A program made the translations under genes and the position numbers. Positions 29,501-38,143 of a stretch of DNA of 64,000 nucleotides are shown piece after piece (position 1 is the first letter of the stretch; the number at the start of each line of letters is the position of its first letter). Below the pieces are notes generated by a model, which saw nothing but the letters and a program-made list of their open reading frames with translations, made no database searches and had not been told where the DNA came from. The stretch is from Bog-473 sp963728845. Lineage in GTDB: Bacteria; Actinomycetota; Acidimicrobiia; Acidimicrobiales; RAAP-2. Location: assembly GCA_963728845.1 (NCBI GenBank), contig CAVSLS010000017.1, positions 124,001-188,000 of the forward strand. The letters are read 5' to 3'.

Positions 29501-29755
29501 GAACCGGCAGAAGAGGTCCTTGTAGACCCGGGCCCAGACATGGTGCAGGCCCGGCATCCCGTTGGCCGTGGGCGGGCCCTCGTAGAACACCCAGGGTGGC
29601 GCACCCGCGCGCCGCTCAATGGAGCGTTCGAACACGCGGTGCGCCGACCAGCGGGCCAGCTCGGCCTGCTCGAGGGCGACGAAGTCGATGTCGGGGGGGA
29701 CGGGTGAGAACACGGGAAGAAGGTGGTCAGGGGCGGGAACGGGCGCCCCGGCCAT
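26522..29755 (-). CDS. ileS: Isoleucyl-tRNA synthetase
   Basis: Charges tRNA(Ile) with isoleucine. 1077 residues, uninterrupted. Class I signatures are the HIGH-equivalent PGLHHVWAR around residue 70 and KMSKSLGN around residue 615. The editing domain includes WTTTPWTLLSNTGVAVNPE and GTGLVHLAPAFGEVD. Further markers are CWRCRTPLIYW and DQTRGWFYSLLAINV. The length and sequence match the long, eukaryote-like branch common in actinobacteria, which in other species is associated with mupirocin tolerance. No T-box or other leader is seen: only 19 bp separate the start from the divergent GNAT gene. The 3.2-kb frame has no indel, unlike many neighbours. Confidence 0.96.
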   Translation of the reverse strand: MAGAPVPAPDHLLPVFSPVPPDIDFVALEQAELARWSAHRVFERSIERRAGAPPWVFYEGPPTANGMPGLHHVWARVYKDLFCRFRTMDGAFVARRAGWDTHGLPVEVEVEKKLGITSKQQIEEQVGIAEFTRLCRESVYSYVDEFARLTTRIGYWVDMDKAYWTLDPTYIESVWWHLQQLFDQGLLYEDFKVVPYCPRCGTALSSHELGQADVYRDEEDESAYVRLRLVDPDPAAVGEAQWLAVWTTTPWTLLSNTGVAVNPELSYAVVDGTLVADELVDAVLGEGARARVTRRVPGTALVGLHYERPFNDLDPPHGADGWRVVPAEYVTTEEGTGLVHLAPAFGEVDRQIGRANGLPSLNPVGPDGRFTADIEWLADRDVREANHDINDRLEAAGLLMRRAPYVHSYPHCWRCRTPLIYWGKPSWYIATSTRKDALLAANATVDWHPTYIRDGRFGEWLANNVDWALSRDRYWGTPLPIWRCGRGHLRCVGSLAELSDLCGRDVTGIDPHRPTIDEVTFVCSTCTAEGKDDELALARRVEPVIDAWFDSGSMPAAQVGYPHSPGSADAFVFPADFISEAIDQTRGWFYSLLAINVIVFGGSPYRHVVCLGHVVDADGRKMSKSLGNIIDPWQILDTRGADAMRWWMFSQGSPWTPTRATLGAIDTAMRDMLLTLWNTFSFFTTYASLNGFDPDDPTVPAPAERSPLDRWILSRLASTTAAVTVALETYEPLNAATALADLVDDLSNWYVRRSRRRFWRTDPDAPAGDTLAAQATLHTVLTRLSLLLAPLCPFVADTMWRALTGAGADGSVHLADWPAAETAQVDGELEAQMALARRLTSLGRAACGEAGVKVRQPLSRALVFLPPDAPGILRDIVADELNVDEIDTGDELSDVLTFELAANFKTLGPRLGEKGKELKPALAALDGATAASALEQGHPLSVTLGGELVELSPEDVALRVRGQPGFAVSREGGEVVALDLTLDDGLRKRGIAREVVRLVQDLRKTSGLEVSDRIRLYVEGLDAVAEHFDYIAREVLAVEIVAGPGPGGIEGAVVELDDELLAQSVRIWIEKVVGAPG

Positions 29756-29774
29756 CTCGGAAAGGATAGAGGGT

Positions 29775-30278
29775 GTGACCCGACCCCCTTCCCGCCGGCC
29801 GGCCGTCGTCGCCGTGCGACCGGAGGCTTACGGCGACGGCGGTCCCTCCTGGGTGGTGGCGCGGGCCGAAGCGGAGCTCGTGGAGCGCTACGGCCGGCTC
29901 GACGAGAGCGAGTCGGGGCTGACGGGCGCCAAGTTCGAGCCGCCCGCCGGGGTCTTCCTCGTCGCTCGGGCCGCGGACGGCCCTCGCCCGGTCGGCGGGG
30001 TGGGCGTGCGCAGCGTCGGAACAGTGGGCACCGGCGAGGTGAAGCGCCTCTGGGTCGACCCCACCTGGCGTGGCCGCGGCCTGGGCCGGCGTCTCATGGG
30101 CGAGCTCGAGGACGCCGCGCGCGGCTTGGGCTTCACTTCGCTGCACCTCGGCACCGGCGACCGCCAGCCTGAGGCCGTCGCCCTCTACGAGTCGGCGGGG
30201 TGGGAGCGCCTCCACGTCGACGGCGACGGGTACCCGCTCCCCGTCTGTCACATCCGCTTCGGCAAGCGCCTCGGCTGA
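29775..30278 (+). CDS. GNAT-family N-acetyltransferase
   Basis: A 167-residue acetyl-CoA-dependent transferase. The acetyl-CoA site is VKRLWVDPTWRGRGLGRRLMGELEDAARGLG (shown by its key RGRGLG loop), followed by strand and helix LHLGTGDRQPEAVALYESAGW, the usual GNAT ending. GTG 29775 is chosen because the frame before it is the reverse of ileS. GGAAAGG lies 9 nt upstream. The acceptor is unknown. Confidence 0.83.
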   Translation: MTRPPSRRPAVVAVRPEAYGDGGPSWVVARAEAELVERYGRLDESESGLTGAKFEPPAGVFLVARAADGPRPVGGVGVRSVGTVGTGEVKRLWVDPTWRGRGLGRRLMGELEDAARGLGFTSLHLGTGDRQPEAVALYESAGWERLHVDGDGYPLPVCHIRFGKRLG

Positions 30279-30310
30279 GCACTCCTGTTGCCTCTCCCGG
30301 TCGAAACCGA

Positions 30311-32360
30311 TCACGAGCCTGGCGGAGGTGCCGGCCCCGTGCACGGGCGCGCTCCGCACGGGTCGCGCGTCTCGCCCGTGGTGAAGAAGGTGTGCATCTG
30401 GGACCAGAAAGCGGGGAATGTGCGCGGCGTGGTGTCGTGGGGATCAGGGCCGTTGGTGGGCGCTGTGTTGGTGAGTGGCGGCGCCGGAACCCCGGTGTCC
30501 CACACGAAAAGGGCGGGACCGCGCGGACGGGGTCTGGAGGACCGGGATGCCCCAGAACGACTGAGACACCGGGCTGCGCCCGGGCCGGAGCGCCGGCTCG
30601 TGCAGATGAGCCCCGATCGTGCGCGCCTCGGTCTCGGTCGCGACGTTGGCCACTTGGTGGTCCCCGAACGCCTCTTCCAGCAGCACTTGGTGCGGCGGCG
30701 TCCCCGGCAGACCCGACGTCATCTGCTCGGCGTACCCGTCTGTGTCGGCGCGGTCCCACAGCATCTGCATGACATCGAATGCCAGCTGCTGGACCGCCTT
30801 GTCCGGATAGGTTTCGTCGAGCAGGGCCTGGAAGGGTGCGAAGTCGGCGCTGCGCGGCAGCAGGACGGCGTAGTCCATGCCGGGTACGCCCAGGACGGAA
30901 CGGCGCACCTCGGTGGACAGTGCGGTGAAGGCGCCGCCCATGATGCCCCCCTCTGAGTTGCCGTAGTAGACGAGCCCCGACGATGGTCGGATCAGCGGCT
31001 CGCGGCTCCCGTCTTGGAAGGCGGAGCTGGTGACGAAACCCTTGGGGCTCTCCATCAGGTTGCCGAGCACCTGCGCGTTGAGCAGTGCCTGGAGCAGATT
31101 GTCGGGCAAGGCCGGGAAGGCGTCGAGGTCGTTCGTCACTGACACAGCGACGGCAAGCGTGCTCGACGACAGCCCGAGCCAGTCCGTGCCGCAGAAGACC
31201 GCGTCGTACGCGTTCGAGTATCCCGGCACCCCCGATGCCGTCACCTCGTCAGCCGACCCGAAGAGTCCATGGCCGTAGATCCCGATGAACGCGGGGTGGG
31301 ACGCCGTCGCCGCTTTAGGGATCTCGCACTCGAAGTTGGCCCGGTCGACATGACCGGCGCGGTGCTCGGGAAGGCCACTGGGCCCTTCGGCCAGACGAGA
31401 CTCGACAGAGCCCGGCGGCCCGGTCAGGTAGCTGGGAACGTCGAAGGTGCCCACGACGACGCGAGCCAGGTCGGGCTGCCCCGGCGGATCGTCGACCTGC
31501 TTCGTCACCGTGAAGGACCCGGGGCCCTTGGCCAATGCGGCCAGGGTCTGGTCGCGCATGACGAGCGCTGGCTGCGTGATGTTGCGGGTGCTGGCCACGG
31601 TGAAGTCCCAGGCCAGGAACAAGCCTGCTGTGCCCACGCCATCACGGCGCAATTGCCCCACGACCGAGTGCAGGTGGGCGGTGTAGGCGGTGTCGGGACC
31701 ACCGGCGTCCGGCGAGGACGAGCCGAGCACCGCTGCGAACGCGGGTGCCGGCGCGATGGCCGACCCGTCGGCCGTCTTCAAGTCGCGCAGTGCCACGACG
31801 TAGCGATCGCCCTCGGTCAGGTTGCGCGCCGGGTGCACGATGAGGAGCCGGGTCGCCGGGTTGGGGTCGGTGACATCGAGCTCGGCCCAGGTGGGCCAGC
31901 GCCTGCCGGTCCGCGCGTCTATCAAGACGATCGGGCTGGTCGGAGCGAGCGACGCACCCATGTCCGAGATGGTGGCCACCCGGCTCGCCGCCAGGTCGAG
32001 GCCCCCGACGTGCGCGAGGATCGTCGACCCCGGGCTGAAGCCGTCGTTGCCCTCCCACGCCGATGGTTCGAAGGTTTGCCCGCTGCTCGATTTCGGGAAC
32101 GCGGCGGCCGGGAAGTCCACGAGCCTTCCCGTCACCGTGCTGGGGTCTGCCACGGTGTCGTAGTCGTTCGGGAAGGGCAACATGCACAAGCTGGCGTCGA
32201 GCCCGTCACAGGGCTCATTCGCAGTGGCGCCCCAGGTCGCGGTCGCAGACGGCTCCGACGCGGGGGCGGCGCCGCGGCCCGACAGCACCAGCCCGGCGAG
32301 AAGGGCGAGCGTCGCCGGGAGGGCCGTGCGACTGCGCCCCTTTCCACCGGACCTCGCCAC
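30311..32360 (-). CDS. Secreted alpha/beta-hydrolase-like protein (lipase/esterase)
   Basis: About 683 residues. A basic N-terminus and hydrophobic segment (ALPATLALLAGLVLSGRGA) form a signal peptide, then a Ser/Ala-rich linker. The first half is rich in beta structure (TRLLIVHPARNLTEGDRYVVAL), like the N-terminal domain of VolA-type surface lipases. The second half has a hydrolase fold with FIGIYGHGLFG, the nucleophile elbow YYGNSEGG and a late FGDHQVANVATE that may supply the acid/His pair. One indel near 30515 separates this from the true C-terminus, which resumes at FVWDTGVPAPPLTN and ends in a Cys-containing tail. The substrate is probably an extracellular ester, by inference from fold only. 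Confidence 0.72.
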
Positions 32361-32371
32361 GAGGACGGACT

Positions 32372-33094
32372 CTAGCCAGGCACCTCCGGGCCCCCTCCGA
32401 CTGCGTGGCGGCGTGCCACCTCGTCGAGCGCCGGCCCTTCGACCTCGAGCAGCGAGCCGACGACGAGATCGGCCAGGCCGAAGGCAGGATGGTGCCCCTC
32501 GCCGTCCTCGGGCACCGCGATGCACGCCATGGAGGCCGCCTTGGCCGCCAGCACGCCGGCGGGCGCGTCCTCCCAGACGAGGCACCGGCGCGGCGGCGCA
32601 TCGAGCCGCGCGGCCGTGGTGAGGAACACAGCGGGGTGTGGTTTGCCGTATGCCTCGTCCTCCGCCGAGTGCACCAGCGCGAACCGGCGGCGCAGGTCGA
32701 AGTGTTCGAGCGCGGCGTCGATCAGGCGGTACTCCGAGGACGACGCGACGGCCAGCGGGAGGCCGCGTGACTCGCAGAGGTCGACGGCGTGCTCGGCCCC
32801 CGGCTTGAGCTGACCCTTGGCGAGGATCAGCTCGATCACCCGATCGACGATCGCCACCGCCACCTCCTCCGGCGTCGGGCCCGACCATGGATAGAGCCGG
32901 TGCCATTGGGCGGTGACCTCTCCGACGAACATGCCCTTCGTCGTGCGGCAGCCCTCGGCGGCCAGCGGCACGCCGAGACCGCCCAGGATCTCGACCTCGG
33001 CCTCGTGCCAGAGGATCTCGGAGTCGATGAGGAGCCCGTCCATGTCGAAGATGGACGCGCTGAACCCCGCCGTGGCGGGAGTGGCCGGGCTCAA
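32372..33094 (-). CDS. HAD-family phosphatase/phosphoglucomutase-like hydrolase
   Basis: About 240 residues of the beta-phosphoglucomutase-like HAD branch. Motif I FDMDGLLIDSE holds the nucleophile Asp, motif II is VASSSEYR, the Lys lies in AYGKPHPAVF and motif IV is CLVWEDAPAGVLAA. An alpha-helical cap lies between motifs I and II. A TTG start at 33094 overlaps the TGA of the glutathione peroxidase as TTGA, suggesting coupling. The substrate, a sugar phosphate or phosphoglycolate, cannot be decided. Confidence 0.84.
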   Translation of the reverse strand: MSPATPATAGFSASIFDMDGLLIDSEILWHEAEVEILGGLGVPLAAEGCRTTKGMFVGEVTAQWHRLYPWSGPTPEEVAVAIVDRVIELILAKGQLKPGAEHAVDLCESRGLPLAVASSSEYRLIDAALEHFDLRRRFALVHSAEDEAYGKPHPAVFLTTAARLDAPPRRCLVWEDAPAGVLAAKAASMACIAVPEDGEGHHPAFGLADLVVGSLLEVEGPALDEVARRHAVGGGPEVPG

Positions 33095-33579
33095 GCGGTC
33101 AGCTGCGCCTCGATGTCGCCCACGATGGCCGGGTCCTCGGGCTCCACCTGCGGCCGGTAGCGGGCCACGACGTCGCCCTTCGGCGACACCAGGAACTTCT
33201 CGAAGTTCCACGTGATGTCGCCCGCCTTGCCCTCGGCGTCCTGCTTCTGCGTCAGCTCCTCGTAGATGGGGTGACGCGCGTCGCCGTTCACCTCGATCTT
33301 CTCCATCAGCGGGAAGGTCACGCCGTAGGTGGCCGAGCAGAACTGCGCGATCTCCTCCGCCGTGCCGGGCTCCTGGCCCATGAACTGGTTGCACGGGAAG
33401 CCGATGACGCTGAAGCCGCGGTCGCCGTAGGTCTTCTGCAGGCGCTCGAGGCCCTCGTACTGCGGGGTCAGTCCGCACTTCGAGGCCACGTTGACGAGCA
33501 ACAGCGTCTTGCCGGCGTAGTCGCTCAACTTGGCGTCGTCGCCCTGGAGGGTGTGGATGGGGATGTCGGAGAGAGCCAT
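33091..33579 (-). CDS. Glutathione peroxidase-family thiol peroxidase
   Basis: Reduces peroxides, in bacteria usually with thioredoxin. 162 intact residues. The active site is NVASKCGLTPQYEGLE with cysteine in place of selenocysteine. GFPCNQFMGQEPG supplies the Gln and second Cys, and ITWNFEKFLV the Trp/Asn of the tetrad. TAGGGT ends 6 nt above the ATG, so the mRNA is probably leaderless. It is divergent from a quinone reductase, and the pair may form an oxidative-stress locus. Confidence 0.92.
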   Translation of the reverse strand: MALSDIPIHTLQGDDAKLSDYAGKTLLLVNVASKCGLTPQYEGLERLQKTYGDRGFSVIGFPCNQFMGQEPGTAEEIAQFCSATYGVTFPLMEKIEVNGDARHPIYEELTQKQDAEGKAGDITWNFEKFLVSPKGDVVARYRPQVEPEDPAIVGDIEAQLTA

Positions 33580-33637
33580 GAACTGACCCTACCGGGCACC
33601 GGCGATCGCCCGCTCGGGCCCGCCTAGGGTGGCCGGC

Positions 33638-34580
33638 GTGCACGCCGTCGTCATCCGTGACAACCGGCTCCACTGGGAGGAGCGCGACGACCCCGCGCCG
33701 GGTGACACCGAGTTGCTCGTGGCGGTGCGGGCGGCCGGGCTGAACTCGGCGGACCTGGTGCAGCGGGCGGGCTTCTACCCGGCTCCAGCGGGTTCGCCGC
33801 CGGACATCCCCGGCATGGAGCTGGCGGGCGAGGTCGTGGGCGTCGGGCGCCAGGTCACGCTCTTCGCGCCCGTCCGACCGTGTCATGGCCGTGGTCGGAG
33901 GCGGGGCACAGGCAACCCTGGCCGTCGTCGACGAGACCCATGCGCTCGCGGCGCCCGGCTCCCTGCCCTGGCCCGAGGCCGGCGGCTTCCCCGAAGTCTT
34001 CTCGACCGCCTACGACGCGCTCTTCACGCAGGCCGGCGTGCAGATGGGCGAGCGGGTGCTGGTGAGCGGCGGGGCCGGGGGCGTCGGCACGGCGGCCGTA
34101 CAGCTGGCTGCGGCCGCCGGTGCGACGGTGACGGCCTCGGTGCGCGACCCGGACCGCCGGGACGCGGTGGCCGCCCTCGGCGCCGCCACGGTCATCGCGC
34201 CCGGCACCGAGGGCGAGCACGGCCCCTACGACGTCCTGCTCGAACTCGTCGGCGCGCCCAACCTGTCCGCCGTCCTCCCGCATCTGGCCACCTGGGCCCG
34301 GGTCGTGGTGATCGGTGTCGGCGGGGGCGGCCAGATGGAGCTGGATCTCATGCAGCTCATGGTGAAGCGGGTCCGGATCGGATCCTCGACCCTGCGCGCC
34401 CGGAGCCGGCGGGAGAAGGCCGACGTGGCGGCCGCCGTGGCCGCGCACGTCCTCCCGCTCCTCGCCACGGGACGCATCACCGTTCCGGTTTGCGACACCT
34501 TTCCCCTGGCCGGGGCGGAGGCCGCCTACGAGCGTTTCAGCCAGGGCGCCAAGCTCGGCAAGGTGGTGCTCGTCACCTGA
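33638..34580 (+). CDS. Quinone oxidoreductase-like zinc-free alcohol dehydrogenase
   Basis: An NADPH:quinone reductase of the medium-chain dehydrogenase superfamily, about 314 residues. The catalytic half has AAGLNSADLVQRAGFYP and DIPGMELAGEVVGVG; the cofactor half has VLVSGGAGGVGTAAVQLAAA. Zinc-binding cysteines are absent. One extra C near 33874 separates FAPV from DRVMAVVGGGAQA. GTG 33638 lies 7 nt after TAGGGT, fitting a leaderless start; GTG 33629 is possible but would fall at the -10 box. The C-terminus is typical (YERFSQGAKLGKVVL). Confidence 0.86.
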
Positions 34581-34587
34581 TGCCGAG

Positions 34588-35315
34588 GTGATCGAGGCCG
34601 TCCTCTTCGACGGGGACCAGACCCTGTGGGACTTCCAGCGCGTCATGCGCGAAGCCCTGGTCGCCGTCGTCGACGAGATCCGTGCGGCCCGGCCCGGCGC
34701 GTTCAGCGACACGCTCCGCTGGCAGGACCTCGAGCGCGACCGCACGGCCGTCGGGGTGGAGCTCGACGGGATCGAGTGGTCCCTGGCCGCACTGCGGGTC
34801 CACGGTTTCGGGCGCACCTTGCAGCGCCGGCGCGCCATGGAGGGGGGCGACGCGGCAGCGGACGCGGCGTTGGCCGAACAGCTCAGCGCGTCGTACTTCC
34901 ACCACCGCGACCGCGACCCCGCGCTCTTCCCCGACACGCTGCCCTGCCTCGATGCGCTGCGTGCCCGCTACCGGCTGGGCCTGCTCTCCAACGGCAGCCG
35001 GCTGCCCGAGAAGGTGGGGCTGGCGAGGTACTTCGAGTCCGTCGTGTTCGCCCAGGACCACCGGGTCGCCAAGCCCGACAAGGGCATCTTCGAGGTGGTC
35101 GAGCGCGAGCTCGGAGTGGAGCCGCGCGCCTGCGTCCTCGTGGGCGACCACCCGCTCAACGACGTGGCGGGGGCGAAACGTGCCGGCTGGGCCGCCGTGT
35201 GGATCGACCGCGACGGAGGTGGCGCCTTCTACCCCGACCGCGACGAGGTGCCCGACGCCGTCGTGACCTCGCTCGCCGACTTGCCGGGGCACTCGAGAGG
35301 CTCGACCGCAGCTGA
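34588..35315 (+). CDS. HAD-family hydrolase
   Basis: About 242 residues. Motif I is LFDGDQTLWDF, an Asp-x-Asp nucleophile/acid pair preceding the cap; motif II is LLSNGSRLPEK; the Lys lies in VAKPDKGIFEVV; motif IV is VLVGDHPLNDVAGAK. The frame as given reads on to 35331, but one missing G near 35284 would give the much more usual ending SLADLAGALERLDRS with TGA at 35313-35315, so that end is adopted. GTG is the start. It resembles the dehalogenase/phosphatase YjjG-type group; the substrate is unknown. Confidence 0.8.
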
Positions 35316-35323
35316 GTTCGGCA
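35301..35323 (+). repeat. Left copy of a 23-bp imperfect direct repeat
   Basis: This sequence matches 38073-38095 at 21 of 23 positions, with the last 16 (GCAGCTGAGTTCGGCA) identical. It overlaps the reconstructed stop codon of the HAD gene. Together the copies bracket a 2.75-kb lower-GC segment. An attachment-site-like origin is possible, but no integrase is present. Confidence 0.5.
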
Positions 35324-35708
35324 GGCCGTGATGGCGCACTCTCCACGTGGCGGCGAAAGATCCGGGTCCTGCCCCGCTCCGGCCCGATGAGGTCCCTGCG
35401 GCGGTCAGCGCGACCCCTGCCACCTACCGGCACGAGTGGGGCAGGACAGGACTTGGGACGAAGCCCGCTCGGCACGCCGACCGACGAGTTGCAACTCGAT
35501 GCATGGCGGGGGCGTTCACAACGGATGAACAACAGATTGGGCCATCAGTATTGAACTCCGGGAAGCCTGGATGCGTTTCCGCCAAGTCTCCCAAGGCGTG
35601 GGTGTCCGACATCTGAAAGGATGAGGACCGGAGTAACCAAGGCGGTCTCCACCCGGGGGGAAGAAGTCGAGGGGGCAAATCCTGGGATTGACGACCAGGG
35701 AGTAACCC
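35324..35708. other. Intergenic region before the beta-helix protein
   Basis: A stretch of nearly 400 bp with no convincing gene in any frame. It contains a perfect 14-bp palindrome, CGAGTTGCAACTCG, at 35485-35498, which could be a regulator site. CCAGGGAG lies just before the ATG at 35709 as ribosome-binding site. Base composition drops visibly here compared with the GC-rich flank to the left. Confidence 0.5.
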
Positions 35709-37109
35709 ATGAGATTGACCCCATTCTTGAAGATGGCCATGGTGACCCCAGCCGCACTTTTGGTCCTCACGGTTGTCCCGGCCACCACGGCCTCTGCTTC
35801 ACCGGCCACTTTCGTCCCGTGCTCGAGTGGAGGCGCCGGGTTGGTCGCTGCAATCACCACCGCCAACGTCGCGGGCGGGACCATCAATCTGGCCCCGGGA
35901 TGCACCTACGCCCTCACTGGTCCCAACCTCCCCATTAACCCGAACCCGATGATCGGGGCAAACGGTCTGCCCACGGTGATGAATCAAATCACCATCAACG
36001 GGGCCAACACCACGATCACCGGAGATCCAGCAAGCACGACGACTTTCCGCATCTTCGAGGTCGATGGTCCGGGCGGGAACCTCACGCTGCAGGGCCTGAC
36101 CATCACAGGTGGGTCTAGTTCCTCGATCGGTGGCGCCATCGTCAACAACGCGGGCACAGTCACGCTGAATCACAGCCAGGTGACGGGAAACAGGGCTGTT
36201 GGTGCAGGCGGTGGCATCGCCTCGGGGAACCTTGGCAAATCGACCGGCATCCTCGGCACTCTCACCCTCAATTTCAGCCAGGTGAACAACAACACGGTTT
36301 CCGGCGGCAGTATGAACTTCCCCAACGTGGGTGGCGGAATCATTGTCAAGTACGGCACCGCTGTCCTCAACGCCAGCCAAGTGAACGGGAACACGGCCGC
36401 CGGTAGCGCAGGCGGCATAGCCGATGTCGGTGGCGCACTGTCCCTCAATGTCAGCCAGGTGGACAACAACACCGCTCAGGGCGGGGGCGGCGGTATCGCC
36501 AACGGTAACGGCATGGGGGGCGTCGGTCCTCCGCCTCTCGGCACGCTCAATCTCTTCTTCAGCCAGGTGGACAACAACACGTCGAACGGCGGACCGATGG
36601 CTGGCGCGGGCGGCATTGCTAACGGCGGCACCGCGACCATCACCCTCAGCCAGGTCAACGGCAACAGCGCACCCGGCTCCGATGGTGGTGGCATCCTCAA
36701 CCACGGCACGATGACACTCAACCTGAGTCAGGTGAATAACAACCACGTTCCCAGCGACGGAGTCGGCGATCTTGGTTTCGGTGGTGGGATCGCCAACCTC
36801 GATTTCGCGACCGTCGAGTCTCCGCCCCCAGCTGCCAGTGGAGTGCTGACCGTCAATCTCAGCCAGGTACGCGGTAACTCGGCTACCGGTTCCGGTGGTG
36901 GGATTTACGAATCTGATGCAACGGGAACCGCGCCGGGTGGTCCGCTTGCCCTCAATGGCAGCCTTGTGACGGGCAACAGCGCCCTTGTTGGTGGTGGCGG
37001 TATCTTCGCCACCACCGGCAGTCCGGTGACGCTCAAGTTCACCCTGGTGGTAAAGAACGCACCGGACAACTGCGAACCGTTGAACACCATCGGCGGTTGC
37101 CTCAACTGA
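35709..37109 (+). CDS. Secreted right-handed beta-helix repeat protein
   Basis: 466 residues. A signal peptide (ALLVLTVVPATTASASP) leads into a parallel beta-helix. After a first section with INLAPGCTYAL and TLQGLTITGG come about nine imperfect repeats of 20-40 residues, each with a strand ending in SQV, then NNNT or NGNS, then a Gly-rich turn GGGIA. This is the ladder seen in pectate-lyase-like folds and Chlamydia-type Pmp proteins. Four Cys, two near each end, may cap the helix. No catalytic residues, anchor or sorting motif is visible. Codon use is more A/T-tolerant than the neighbours. A surface-binding or adhesive role is conceivable, but none is shown. Confidence 0.75.
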   Translation: MRLTPFLKMAMVTPAALLVLTVVPATTASASPATFVPCSSGGAGLVAAITTANVAGGTINLAPGCTYALTGPNLPINPNPMIGANGLPTVMNQITINGANTTITGDPASTTTFRIFEVDGPGGNLTLQGLTITGGSSSSIGGAIVNNAGTVTLNHSQVTGNRAVGAGGGIASGNLGKSTGILGTLTLNFSQVNNNTVSGGSMNFPNVGGGIIVKYGTAVLNASQVNGNTAAGSAGGIADVGGALSLNVSQVDNNTAQGGGGGIANGNGMGGVGPPPLGTLNLFFSQVDNNTSNGGPMAGAGGIANGGTATITLSQVNGNSAPGSDGGGILNHGTMTLNLSQVNNNHVPSDGVGDLGFGGGIANLDFATVESPPPAASGVLTVNLSQVRGNSATGSGGGIYESDATGTAPGGPLALNGSLVTGNSALVGGGGIFATTGSPVTLKFTLVVKNAPDNCEPLNTIGGCLN

Positions 37110-37141
37110 GTTCCAATCAGTCTCAATGGGACACGCACCTA

Positions 37142-37181
37142 AACGGGATTGCGACTGCTTAGAGGTGGCCGCAATCCCGTT
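37142..37181 (+). terminator. Hairpin terminator after the beta-helix gene
   Basis: AACGGGATTGCG and CGCAATCCCGTT form a perfect 12-bp stem with a 16-nt loop, 33 bp after the stop codon. There is no U-tract, as is common for actinobacterial terminators. Confidence 0.7.
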
Positions 37182-37384
37182 GGGGTGCCCCCCAGCGCCC
37201 GGGGTCACGACGATTGCGGAAGCGGGTCGAAAAAGCTCCGGTCACCCCACGCCGATGGCAAGACCGTCACGTTCATTGAAGTGATCGAAGCCAGCGCCTG
37301 AGGCTGGCGGGGTTGGGTATCCCCGTTCGCCGGTTGGGGACCGACCCTGGCAGGTTCCCCTCAGAGTCTGCATAGGGTACGTAT

Positions 37385-37923
37385 GTGAGTGCTGATGACG
37401 GCTTCCAGCGCATCGGCTCTGATCCCTTCCAACTTCCGGTTGATCAGCGGGATCACGTCCGTCGCCTGCGTGGTCGGCTTCCCAGCCCGGCCACAATCTG
37501 GACCACCTACGGGGAAGCGGAACTGAGCACCGGGCTAACGGTGTCCTCAGTCCTTATTGGGGAGGGTGAACCTCCATTGGTGTTAGGTCTCATCGCCCCG
37601 GATTCACCCTTGTGGACGCGCTTCGAGCATCAAAACGATTCGTCGTCCACGTCCTGGATCAGGCTCAGGCTCGAATCGCTGATCAGTTCGCGCTTAGATA
37701 CCCGGGCGATCCCTTTGAGGGATTGTCGCTCGCGAGGTCGGAGTACGGGCCAGTCCTCAGCGAGGTCAGCACACGCGCACGTGCCACCTTGATGGGCTAC
37801 ATCGACGCCGGTTACTCCTTGTTGATCCGGGGCTCGATCGACGAGATGGAGTTCGATCCCAATCCGACCGCTCCGCTGGTCCATTACCGGGGTCGCTACT
37901 TCACGACAGGCACAAGAATGTAG
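37385..37923 (+). CDS. Flavin reductase-like FMN-binding protein
   Basis: About 180 residues of the split-barrel flavin reductase fold, a family that reduces FMN or acts as the reductase partner of monooxygenases. Before the shift: PATIWTTYGEAELSTGLTVSSVLIGEG then VLGLIAPDSPL; after it: ALRASKRFVVHVLDQAQARIADQFA, YGPVLSEV and the terminal PLVHYRGRYF. A missing G near 37613 (TTGTGG for TTGTGGG) breaks the frame; with it the junction reads SPLWDALRA as expected. GTG 37385 starts the gene. It lies inside the lower-GC segment between the 23-bp repeats and has no partner oxygenase nearby. Confidence 0.78.
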
Positions 37924-38065
37924 GACTCCCCCTGCCCCCGAACAGGTCAGGGGTGCGGGTCGGAGCTCACCTCTTGCCGATTCCAGACTGCCCGGATCGG
38001 CTCGCTCAGCGCGGTGCCCGTCGGCCCGTGAGCCCGCAGGTCCAGGGTGCTCCGTCACAGTTATT

Positions 38066-38097
38066 TGCCGTACTCAACAGCAGCTGAGTTCGGCAAC
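38066..38097. terminator. Bidirectional hairpin between flavin reductase and ArsR genes
   Basis: TTGCCGTACTCA and TGAGTTCGGCAA pair at 11 of 12 positions around an 8-nt loop, between two convergent genes, so it could terminate both. Its right arm overlaps the right copy of the 23-bp repeat. Confidence 0.6.
38073..38095 (+). repeat. Right copy of the 23-bp imperfect direct repeat
   Basis: Partner of 35301-35323, with 21 of 23 positions identical. Part of it is also the right arm of a terminator-like hairpin, which is an alternative reason for its conservation. Confidence 0.5.
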
Positions 38098-38143
38098 TGG
38101 GATTATCGGCAGCGGAGACGGAAGGATCGAGTTCAGCCCTGCG

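Noticed and set aside
27188..29707. An 839-codon open frame antisense to ileS
   Set aside because: It mirrors the synthetase; translation is His/Arg/Gly-rich without motif. Treated as a shadow.
33091..33579. Selenocysteine in the glutathione peroxidase
   Set aside because: The active-site codon is a cysteine codon, not TGA, and no SECIS-like element is needed.
35799..37208. A 469-codon frame antisense to the beta-helix gene
   Set aside because: The plus-strand frame has a signal peptide, ribosome-binding site and repeat periodicity; the reverse frame only mirrors the repeats.
37182..37384. Small gene or riboswitch between the beta-helix and flavin reductase genes
   Set aside because: Only a short GCCAGC/GCTGGC hairpin is present. 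No conserved riboswitch core or coding pattern was seen.
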